From positions 47,280 to 111,279 of the forward strand of contig JAYODU010000007.1 of assembly GCA_038106445.1 (NCBI GenBank): 64,000 nt of DNA, in the 5' to 3' direction. The stretch comes from Pseudemcibacter sp038106445 (GTDB lineage Bacteria; Pseudomonadota; Alphaproteobacteria; Sphingomonadales; Emcibacteraceae). The position numbers and the translations under genes are program-made. The notes beneath the pieces were generated by a model. It saw nothing but the letters and a program-made list of their open reading frames with translations, made no database searches and was not told the DNA's origin. Shown here in pieces: positions 9,062 through 16,399 of the stretch; position 1 is the first letter of the stretch; the number at the start of each line of letters is the position of its first letter.

Positions 9062-9316
9062 GTGGGAAAAAACATCACGATGATAAATAAATCCAGCAGG
9101 GTCGCAAGGTTCGTGTTTTATCTGGGTATGACAATAGCAGTGCTGTTTGGTAGTGCCAGCTTGGCATATATTGCGATTATACCTGAATATACAACAACTG
9201 AAGTAATCCTTGTGATTTTTGGGTCTTTACTGGCACTTGCCGGATTGTTGATTGCTTATATGGGTGCCTATATGTCCCACAAAAACAAGAAGCTCCGTGG
9301 TCGCCGCCGCCACTAA
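9062..9316 (+). CDS. Small two-helix membrane protein, unknown function
   Basis: An 84-aa protein read from a GTG at 9062, chosen because AGGTGA lies about 5 nt upstream. An in-frame ATG at 9080 is the alternative. Two hydrophobic segments (about 15-38 and 47-70) are followed by a strongly basic tail ending RGRRRH. It is the third small membrane protein in this 1.5-kb stretch. No family recognised. Confidence 0.5.
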   Translation: MGKNITMINKSSRVARFVFYLGMTIAVLFGSASLAYIAIIPEYTTTEVILVIFGSLLALAGLLIAYMGAYMSHKNKKLRGRRRH

Positions 9317-9418
9317 CATATCAGAATTAGTATAAAACTTTAGCCTTCTGCGGACTTTTTATATACTTATATCCTTACTCTTATTTTTATTGTAGGGTGG
9401 TTAAAAAGGCGCGCAAGA

Positions 9419-9976
9419 ATGACTAACAAAAAAGACGTAACCGCAGAAGATATAATTCATTTCTGGTTTGAGGAAACAGAACCCAAAAAATGGTGGGTTA
9501 AGGATAAGGCATTTGATAAGGAAATCAAATCCCGGTTCCATAATATTTATAAAAAAGCCGCTGTTGGGGAACTTGTTAACTGGCGTTATGATGCGCTTTC
9601 TTCACTTGCAGAAGTAATCGTTCTTGATCAATTTCCACGCAATATGTTCAGGGATAAAAAAGAAGCCTTTGCTACAGACCCCCTTGCCGTTGTTTTGTCT
9701 CAGGTTGCAATTGATAAAGGCTTTGACCAGGAGCTTGAACCACAAAAACGGTCTTTTCTTTATATGCCACTGATGCACAGTGAAAGTAGGGAAATTCACA
9801 AGGTAGCCGAGCTTCTTTTTTCGGCACCGGGTCTTGAAAATAATTACGATTTCGAACTTAAGCATAAAGCGATCATTGACCGCTTTGGAAGATACCCCCA
9901 CAGGAACAAAATCCTTGGCCGGCGGTCAAGCAAGGATGAAAATGAATTTCTAAAAAAACCGGGAAGTTCATTTTAG
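9419..9976 (+). CDS. DUF924 family protein
   Basis: A 185-aa soluble protein with the DUF924 pattern: IIHFWFEETEPKKWW at the start, LDQFPRNMFRDKKEAFATD in the middle, then YMPLMHSE and FGRYPHRN. The family has a TPR-like helical fold and no firmly established function that I know of. It lies 12 nt upstream of the ammonia-lyase gene, which suggests one transcript. Confidence 0.85.
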   Translation: MTNKKDVTAEDIIHFWFEETEPKKWWVKDKAFDKEIKSRFHNIYKKAAVGELVNWRYDALSSLAEVIVLDQFPRNMFRDKKEAFATDPLAVVLSQVAIDKGFDQELEPQKRSFLYMPLMHSESREIHKVAELLFSAPGLENNYDFELKHKAIIDRFGRYPHRNKILGRRSSKDENEFLKKPGSSF

Positions 9977-9987
9977 GGGAACGGTCA

Positions 9988-11151
9988 ATGAAACATTTTC
10001 AAAATAACCCTAATTATTCAAACACGGATAAAATTCTTTCACCCGACATGTTTGAGCAGGCCTACAAGTGGATCACCACATGGGACAATTACGCCCCTAC
10101 TCCGCTTGCAAACCTGCCGGGTCTTGCCCGTGAATTTGGTGTTGGGGAAATTTACTATAAAGATGAAAGTGAACGGTTTGGTCTTAAAAGTTTCAAGGCA
10201 CTTGGCGGTGCTTACGCAGTCATCCATGTTCTTGCAGAACATTTAAGGGTTAAACTTAATAATAATGCCATAACCGGTGCTGATGTATGGTCCGGAAAGT
10301 ATGCTGAACATTTAAAAGGGTTCACAGTTGCCACGGCAACCGATGGCAATCACGGGCGTTCTGTGGCCTGGGGGGCACATAAATGCGGCATTAAGTGTAA
10401 AATATATATGCATAAGGGAGTCAGTCAAAGCCGTGCCATTGCTGTAGAACTGCTAGGTGCCGAAGTCACATGGGTAAACGGTAATTATGATGACAGCCTG
10501 CTTAAGGTAAAACGCGATGCCATTGAAAATGAATGGCGCATTATTTCGGACACCTCATATGAAGGTTATACTTATGTGCCGAAATATGTCATGGCTGGTT
10601 ATACGGTCATGACAAAAGAAGTAATGAACCAGTTAAAAGATGAACAGATACCAACCCATATTATCATCCAGGGCGGTGTCGGCGGCCTTGCCGGGGCAGT
10701 TTGTGCCCATGCAGCGGCAATTTGGAAGGACGGACGCCCAAAATTCATTGTCGTTGAACCGGAAACCGCCGATTGCCTGTTCCAAAGCGCGAAGATTGGT
10801 GCCCCCAAAAAAGTTCACATTGAAACCGAAACGCTTATGGGGGGCCTTTCCTGCGGAGAAGTTTCGCTGATTGGCTGGAATATTTTAAAGGATAATGCCG
10901 ATCACTTTATCAGCATTTCCGATGTCAACGTAAAATCCGCCATGCGCCTTATGGCAAAGGGATTAAACGGTGATCCGGCGATTGAGGCGGGCGAAAGCGC
11001 GGTAGCAGGCATCGCCATGCTGATGGAATTAAAAGAACGGGGTGCTATTAAAAAAGATCTTGGCCTTGATGAAAATTCAAGGGTGCTGCTTTTTGGCACC
11101 GAAGGCGCGACTGATCAGCAGATCTATAACGAGATTATATCTGAAAACTAA
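9988..11151 (+). CDS. dpaL: Diaminopropionate ammonia-lyase (PLP)
   Basis: A 387-aa fold-type II PLP enzyme that converts 2,3-diaminopropionate to pyruvate and two ammonia, through 2-aminoacrylate. The PLP lysine is K70 in RFGLKSFKALGG. The ATDGNHGR motif supplies the catalytic Asp119, equivalent to Asp120 of the E. coli enzyme. The glycine-rich phosphate loop is GGVGGLAGAV. A strong AGGGGAACGG ribosome site precedes the ATG. Its stop overlaps by 3 nt the stop of a gene remnant on the opposite strand. The enamine intermediate links it to the RidA theme of the window. Confidence 0.9.
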   Translation: MKHFQNNPNYSNTDKILSPDMFEQAYKWITTWDNYAPTPLANLPGLAREFGVGEIYYKDESERFGLKSFKALGGAYAVIHVLAEHLRVKLNNNAITGADVWSGKYAEHLKGFTVATATDGNHGRSVAWGAHKCGIKCKIYMHKGVSQSRAIAVELLGAEVTWVNGNYDDSLLKVKRDAIENEWRIISDTSYEGYTYVPKYVMAGYTVMTKEVMNQLKDEQIPTHIIIQGGVGGLAGAVCAHAAAIWKDGRPKFIVVEPETADCLFQSAKIGAPKKVHIETETLMGGLSCGEVSLIGWNILKDNADHFISISDVNVKSAMRLMAKGLNGDPAIEAGESAVAGIAMLMELKERGAIKKDLGLDENSRVLLFGTEGATDQQIYNEIISEN

Positions 11152-11438
11152 TTCTTATCCGCAATCATCAAAAGCTCTGCTTCCGCAGGCCAGAACCCAT
11201 GTGGCCCGGCATCGGTAAGCTCATTCCAGTGTCTGATGGCTTCGTCGTTACGTCCTTCAAAGTTATCCTTCATCGCCACGGCATATTTTCCGATTGTATC
11301 AGCCGATTTCAGAAAGTCTTCCCGTTCGTAATTGCCTTTTAAATAATTAACCGCTGCATGGTAGGTATCATTTTCAATAAGCTGATATTCATCAGAGACT
11401 TTTGCAAGTTCCGCTGCGGCAAGCTGGTGATTGCCCAT
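11148..11438 (-). pseudogene. 3' remnant of a TPR-like helical protein
   Basis: Reading the minus strand gives about 95 codons of helical sequence (HQLAAAELAKVSDEYQLI, then YLKGNYEREDFLK and EGRNDEAIRHWNEL) ending in TAG. This looks like the C-terminal part of a TPR-type protein, with repeat-like Ala/Leu/Tyr spacing. Upstream of about 11438 the frame stays open but runs as antisense of the arsC-like remnant, and no ribosome site is visible. I read it as a gene end whose front was lost at a rearrangement junction near 11440. Confidence 0.55.
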
Positions 11439-11441
11439 GAT

Positions 11442-11816
11442 GCAAAAGCGATGAGTGGCGGATATGATCCTCACGATGATATATACCCGGTTGCGCAGCG
11501 CGTGCTTAAAAGCAACGGCCATAGTGCGTGTAATCTGGTCAGTAAATCATGGGATCATTTGGCCGCCTGGGGCCCCGATGTTGTAATTACAATCGGCGAC
11601 GAGGCACTAAAACAGAAATGCCCCACATTCGTTGGAACTTCTGTCCACGTGCTCTGGAGCATACCGGATCCCGCAAATAAATTCGGTAATATGGAAAATA
11701 ATTTTAATGAAACGTTGAGAATTATTGAAAAAAGAATCAAAAAGATATTTAAAGAAGACATGAGCGTCATGGATAAAACCGCACTCAGGGAACACTTGAA
11801 AAAGGCAACACAATGA
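11442..11816 (+). pseudogene. N-terminally truncated arsenate reductase-like (ArsC, LMW phosphatase fold)
   Basis: The visible part matches the C-terminal two thirds of thioredoxin-coupled arsenate reductases: SGGYDPHDDIYPVAQRVLK aligns with the usual SAG..P....P....L, then NGHSACNLVSKSWDHLA, PDVVITIGDEALKQKCP and HVLWSIPDPAN. The N-terminal third, with the catalytic CX5R phosphate loop, is absent. Before about 11442 the frame is merely antisense of the TPR-like remnant. Without the P-loop cysteine it cannot reduce arsenate by the known mechanism. The frame may still be read because the next gene overlaps its stop (ATGA). Confidence 0.7.
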
Positions 11817-12766
11817 AAATCAAAATACCGGCAATATTTCTTATACTCTTTTTTATATCATCCTGCGGTGAGCCGGAACCTGAGGGTGATCAATGGTATG
11901 ATGCCCTGCCCCGTGAGAGCTGGTCCAATTATGAATTTATAGACACAAATCAGGACTGGTTTGAAGTCTACAAGCTCACTGATAACACATATGCCATCTA
12001 TGAACCGAACCAATGGCAGGAAGCCATAAGCTACCTGCTTATCGGTAGCGAAAAATCCATGCTTGTTGATACATTGCAGGGTATTTCCGATCTGAAGTTT
12101 GTCACAGACCAGTTAACTGATCTGCCAATTATTGTGATGAATACCCATAGCCATTCTGACCATGTCAGTTCCAATTTTCAGTATGATACCATTTACGGGT
12201 TAAATACGCCCTACACCATCAACAACGCCAAGGGGAAGACAAACGCTGAAATAGGTGGCAGCATAACGCCTGAAACCATCTGGAAGAATCTGCCGCGCAA
12301 TTTTTCGTTCGATCTTTATGAAAGCAAACCCTATGAAATTGACCATTTTGTGCAAAACGGCGAAATAATTGATCTGGGTGACCGGGAAATAGAAGTCGTC
12401 TACATTCCCGGCCATACGCCGGACAGCGTTATTCTTGTAGACAGAAAAAACCGTATGATGGCAACCGGTGACAGTTTCTATCCCGCACCGATATATGTGT
12501 ATTCGGACACTTCAAGCTTTCAGGATTTCTTTATTTCAGCGCAAACAATGTTTGGCTTTAGCGGCGATGTTGATTATTTATTGCCCGGGCATAATGAAAC
12601 AATGCAACCGGTAAGTTACCTGAATGACCTGCGCCGTGCTACACTGGCAATCATCAATCCAACAACCCCTTTTATTCAGGGGATTCGCGCACGAACATAT
12701 GAATTTGACGGGTTTAGCTTAATCGTAAAAGATCCACTTGATTTCGGCATAAGGCAGGGAGACTGA
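11813..12766 (+). CDS. MBL-fold metallo-hydrolase, lipoprotein
   Basis: A 317-aa metallo-beta-lactamase-fold protein with a lipoprotein signal: lipobox ISSC with Cys18, so it should be anchored in the envelope. Zinc ligands are in THSHSDH (H112, H114, D116, H117), with a further PGHTPDSV block and GDSFYPAP. The C-terminal PGHNE supplies the last His. The start overlaps the preceding remnant stop as ATGA. The substrate is unknown. Family members include lactonases and thioester hydrolases. Confidence 0.85.
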   Translation: MKIKIPAIFLILFFISSCGEPEPEGDQWYDALPRESWSNYEFIDTNQDWFEVYKLTDNTYAIYEPNQWQEAISYLLIGSEKSMLVDTLQGISDLKFVTDQLTDLPIIVMNTHSHSDHVSSNFQYDTIYGLNTPYTINNAKGKTNAEIGGSITPETIWKNLPRNFSFDLYESKPYEIDHFVQNGEIIDLGDREIEVVYIPGHTPDSVILVDRKNRMMATGDSFYPAPIYVYSDTSSFQDFFISAQTMFGFSGDVDYLLPGHNETMQPVSYLNDLRRATLAIINPTTPFIQGIRARTYEFDGFSLIVKDPLDFGIRQGD

Positions 12767-12768
12767 TT

Positions 12769-13464
12769 ATGGGATATTTTAAAGGATTTGATAAAGAATT
12801 CTGGTCGTTTTTTGATGAACTTAAAGAAAACAATAACCGTGAATGGTTTACCGATAATAAACCGCGCTATCAGGACCATGTAGTTACACCATGTCTGGAT
12901 TTTATTGTCGATATGGGCGAACGTCTTAAGGATATATCCCCGCATTACACCGCAATCGCCAAAGCAAGCGGCGGTTCCATGTTTCGCATTTACCGCGATG
13001 CCCGTTTTTCAGCAGATAAACGCCCCTATAAGGAAAATGCAGGTATTCAGTTCCGTCACAAGCTTGGCAAGGATGCCCATGCACCCGGGTTTTACGTGCA
13101 CCTTCAAAAAGGCCGTATTTTTTATGGTGGCGGCATATGGCAACCCGAAAACCAGACATTAAACGAAATTCGTGACCGGATATGTTACTATCCCAAAAAA
13201 TGGCAGGCCGTTATTGAAAATGACGATATTATCAATGTTTTTGGCGGTATTGAAGGTGACGGCCTGTCACGCCCCCCGCGCGGCTATGATGCCGATCACA
13301 AATATATCGAAGACATTAAACGAAAAAGCTTCTTCGCGATGAAAGAGGAAACAGACTATAGAAAAACCATGAAAGCGGACTTTCTGGACGAAGTTGCAAA
13401 TACATTTGCAGCGACCAGTCCATTGCTTGCTTTTATCTGCGATGCCAAGGGAATTAATTTTTAA
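12769..13464 (+). CDS. DUF2461 (TIGR02453) family protein
   Basis: A 231-aa cytoplasmic protein. The start (FDKEFWSFFDELKENNNREWF), the middle (FRIYRDARFSADKRPYKEN) and GFYVHLQKGRIFYGGGIW are the DUF2461 signature. Function is not established. It begins two bases after the MBL lipoprotein stop, with GGGAG as ribosome site inside that gene's end, so the two are co-transcribed. Confidence 0.88.
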   Translation: MGYFKGFDKEFWSFFDELKENNNREWFTDNKPRYQDHVVTPCLDFIVDMGERLKDISPHYTAIAKASGGSMFRIYRDARFSADKRPYKENAGIQFRHKLGKDAHAPGFYVHLQKGRIFYGGGIWQPENQTLNEIRDRICYYPKKWQAVIENDDIINVFGGIEGDGLSRPPRGYDADHKYIEDIKRKSFFAMKEETDYRKTMKADFLDEVANTFAATSPLLAFICDAKGINF

Positions 13465-13499
13465 AGTAATAAATTAGAAAAATAATATAATTTATTGTT

Positions 13500-14285
13500 T
13501 TAATTATTTTTTATCTCTGTTGATTTACCATTTTTATCAACAGCGACCATGATGAAATCGCTGTCTGCACAGAAGGTTCGTTCCCCGGTAAGCAGCTCTT
13601 CTCCCCACATTTTAACGTTCACCGTAAGTGATTTTGTGCCCACGCGGACCACTTTGGCCGATAAATCAACGATACCGCCAATATGGATCGGCGCACAGAA
13701 ATTGGTTTTATCAAGGCTCGCAAGTACCATTACTTCCCGACACCGTCTTGTGGATGCAATAAAACCTGCCTTCGCCATAAGCGAAAGCCCGTGACCACCA
13801 AATAATGTGCCGTGATGGTTGGTATCATCCGCAAAGACAAGTTCCACCATCCGAAGGTCAGCATCCGGTTCCGCATGGCCCCTTTCCGCCATTTTAAGCG
13901 CGGACAGCATAATATCATCCAAATCATGTTCATCCTTGCCCGGCACCGCCACCATATTGAATATGCCGCGGGTACAGATTACCTGCTTCCCGGTAAGCAT
14001 ATCTTCGGCTTTCATCACTACTTCAACTTTTAAGGACCGCCTGCCCGCTTTAACCACTGTTGCGGCAAAATCAACGATATTTCCCTTGAACGCCGGTTTT
14101 TCAAAATCAATATTATCACAGGATGCCGTCACAAAATGCCGCCGCCCGTAACGTGTTGCCGCAATGAAGGCCACTTTATCCATATAACTAAGTGCTGCAC
14201 CGCCAAAAAGCGTTTCATGGTGATTGATGTTTTTGGGAAAAACAATATCGGTAAGGTGAATTGTACTGTTTGTATGATGGATCAT
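13500..14285 (-). CDS. Acyl-CoA thioesterase with two hotdog domains
   Basis: A 261-aa protein built of two 4HBT/hotdog repeats (about 8-115 and 143-250). Each has the YciA/ACOT-like block NHHETLFGGAALSYMD or NHHGTLFGGHGLSLMA. Repeat 1 keeps the catalytic Asp (D36), while repeat 2 has Ala171 at that position, so probably only one half is catalytic in this sense. Such enzymes hydrolyse acyl-CoA to the free acid and CoA. It begins at the base after the stop of the acetyltransferase (14286), so the two form an operon. Confidence 0.85.
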   Translation of the reverse strand: MIHHTNSTIHLTDIVFPKNINHHETLFGGAALSYMDKVAFIAATRYGRRHFVTASCDNIDFEKPAFKGNIVDFAATVVKAGRRSLKVEVVMKAEDMLTGKQVICTRGIFNMVAVPGKDEHDLDDIMLSALKMAERGHAEPDADLRMVELVFADDTNHHGTLFGGHGLSLMAKAGFIASTRRCREVMVLASLDKTNFCAPIHIGGIVDLSAKVVRVGTKSLTVNVKMWGEELLTGERTFCADSDFIMVAVDKNGKSTEIKNN

Positions 14286-14837
14286 TCAAAAATCCTTGAT
14301 CATCGTAATAACCGGCACTTCAACACCGTTATCCGCAACTTTCATTTGGCGCTCCACTTCAACAAAACCGTATTTTTCATATAGTTTAAACCCGACCAGG
14401 GTTGCACCAAGCGTCATTTTGCTAAAGCCGGCATCAAGTGCCGCCTGCTGGCATATATCCATTGTGTAGCTACCCACCCCCTGCCGCGCCCAGTCAGGGT
14501 GGCAATACATCGCGCGGATACGCGCCCTGTCCGTTTTGGGATCAAGAAGTTCTGAACTGCGCCCCGGCGCATGATTGCCACCATAAAGGGTCGCGCGTTT
14601 TCCCCATCCGCCACAACCGACAACTGTTTCTTGATCTGTTCCTTCGCCGTGCAGGATAAGAAAATAGGTTTGATCCTCAATTAATGTTGTATCAAGCCCC
14701 ATGGTCTGATGGGCAACCTGCAACTGGGCTTCATTAAGGAAATCTTTCTGAAGTTCATATATTGACTTGTCCATCAGGTCGGAAATAATCGAAATATCAT
14801 CCATTGTTGCCAGCCTGTGGGTGAATTTTTTACTCAT
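14286..14837 (-). CDS. GNAT family N-acetyltransferase
   Basis: A 183-aa protein. I use the ATG at 14837 (MSKKFTHRLATMDDI), which has AGGACGG 4-5 nt upstream. The frame is open 12 codons further, but without a ribosome site. The acetyl-CoA motif region reads MYCHPDWARQGVGSYTM, followed by GFKLYEKYGFVEVERQM, the usual GNAT C-terminal pattern. It is first in a two-gene unit with the hotdog thioesterase. Substrate unknown. Confidence 0.82.
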   Translation of the reverse strand: MSKKFTHRLATMDDISIISDLMDKSIYELQKDFLNEAQLQVAHQTMGLDTTLIEDQTYFLILHGEGTDQETVVGCGGWGKRATLYGGNHAPGRSSELLDPKTDRARIRAMYCHPDWARQGVGSYTMDICQQAALDAGFSKMTLGATLVGFKLYEKYGFVEVERQMKVADNGVEVPVITMIKDF

Positions 14838-14921
14838 AATACCGTCCTGCACTTGCCAAATGTTTGATTTCAAGCTTAATATTTGATCTAGCGTAACAAA
14901 ACATAAATCGCGGGGTTTGTC

Positions 14922-15881
14922 ATGAATTTTATTAAAGCTTTTTTACTGATTGCAATCGCAGTCTTCACCGTGCCGGCTGGCGCGCATCAGGATCCGGACC
15001 AATCCGGCTATATTGAAGTTGATGGCGGTAAAATCTGGTACCGGCTCAACGGGCTTGAACATATTGGAAAAACCCCGGCCATAATCGCCATGCATGGTGG
15101 CCCCGGCGGCACACACCGTGGTTTGATGCCCTATGTGGAACTTTCCGATACCTATCCCGTGATCCTTTATGATCAGCTTGGAAATGGCATGTCCGCCAAG
15201 TTTGTTGATGATCCGAATGACCAGTCAACATGGACCGTTGTACATTTTGTTAAGGAAATCAGCCAGATACGCGAAGCACTAGGGCTTGACGAAGTCATTA
15301 TCGCAGGTCATAGCTGGGGTGGCACCTTAAGCGCGGAATATGCCGTTAAAAATGAAGAAGGACTTCGTGCCGCCATATTTGGAAGCCCACTGATCAGCAC
15401 CCCGCAATGGGTGGCGGATAACCGAGAATGGATAAGCCAGATGCCAAAACGCTATCAGGATGCCATTAACAAACACGAAGCGGCCGGAACCTTTGATGAT
15501 CCTGAATATCGCACTGCGGAGCAGGCATTTTATGACCGCCATATGTGCCATAGTGGCTGTGTTGACCGCGGATATCGTGATAACGCCAAAGGCGGCAATC
15601 GCGATATGTATCAAACCATTTGGGGACCAAGCGAATTTACCGCCAATGGCACCCTTGCTGATTATGACATCAGCCCACAGCTTCATAGGGTTCAGGTGCC
15701 GGTATTGATGATTTGCGGTGAGTTTGACGAAGCAGCGCCAAAATCATGTAAAAAATTCGCTGATATGGTGCCCGATGCTACAAATGTGGTGGTGCCACAG
15801 GCAGGTCATGCCATTTTAAGTGAAGAGAAAGACATGGTTGTCGCAACTATTCGTGAATTTCTTGCCAAAAAGCTGAAGTAA
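14922..15881 (+). CDS. Secreted proline iminopeptidase-like alpha/beta hydrolase (S33)
   Basis: A 319-aa protein with a Sec signal (about residues 1-21, cleavage near AGA-HQ). The oxyanion block HGGPGGTH (58-65), the nucleophile elbow GHSWGG (Ser131), GEFDEAAP (Asp) and AGHAI (His) give a full catalytic triad. HGGPGG plus GHSWGG is typical of the proline-iminopeptidase/tricorn-factor family, which removes N-terminal Pro or other residues from peptides. Periplasmic location is inferred from the signal. A GGGG ribosome site lies upstream. Its stop abuts that of the convergent VOC gene. Confidence 0.85.
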   Translation: MNFIKAFLLIAIAVFTVPAGAHQDPDQSGYIEVDGGKIWYRLNGLEHIGKTPAIIAMHGGPGGTHRGLMPYVELSDTYPVILYDQLGNGMSAKFVDDPNDQSTWTVVHFVKEISQIREALGLDEVIIAGHSWGGTLSAEYAVKNEEGLRAAIFGSPLISTPQWVADNREWISQMPKRYQDAINKHEAAGTFDDPEYRTAEQAFYDRHMCHSGCVDRGYRDNAKGGNRDMYQTIWGPSEFTANGTLADYDISPQLHRVQVPVLMICGEFDEAAPKSCKKFADMVPDATNVVVPQAGHAILSEEKDMVVATIREFLAKKLK

Positions 15882-16288
15882 TCAGGCGTCTTTGTTTTTA
15901 TCGTCCCAGATCATGGGTTCCCAAAGTTCGACCTTGTTTCCGTCCGGATCGATGATCCATGCGAATTTGCCATTTTCGTGTGATTCAGGGCCACTGTGAA
16001 TTTCAACACCATTTTTGGTAAGATGCTCAATAATACCTGCCATGTCATCCACACGATAATTTATCATAAAACTTGATGTGCTTGGTGCAAACCATTCGGA
16101 CCCTTTTTCCGCTACATTCCAGACGGTCATTCCACCGTCTTCTGCCGTGTCATTCTGCCAGTTGAGAACCGCACCCCCCCCCATACTTCCAGCGAAATAC
16201 TAAGCATATCACTATACCATTTGCTTAGTGCTGCATTATCATTTGTTGATTTGAAAAACACACCGCCAATACCGGTAACTTTTGCCAT
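15882..16288 (-). pseudogene. VOC (glyoxalase-fold) protein, frameshifted at a G9 tract
   Basis: The start at 16288 (MAKVTGIGGVFFKSTNDNAA) has a perfect GGGAGGAAG ribosome site. The reading frame matches a VOC protein up to SISLEVWGG, then meets nine G (16174-16182 on the complement) and continues in another frame as AVLNWQNDTAEDGG through FAWIIDPDGNKVELWEP. The length is 407 nt, one short of a whole number of codons, so one missing base in the G run would restore about 135 residues. This could be a true frameshift, phase variation or a homopolymer assembly error. Confidence 0.75.
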
Positions 16289-16399
16289 AAATCTTCCTCC
16301 CTTGATTTATTAATGCCCTATCTAACAATATTTTTATGCTGTTTAGCTACCTGTTAAATTGCACTTCACAGCATTTTGAATTCGGATTATAGTCTGCCC

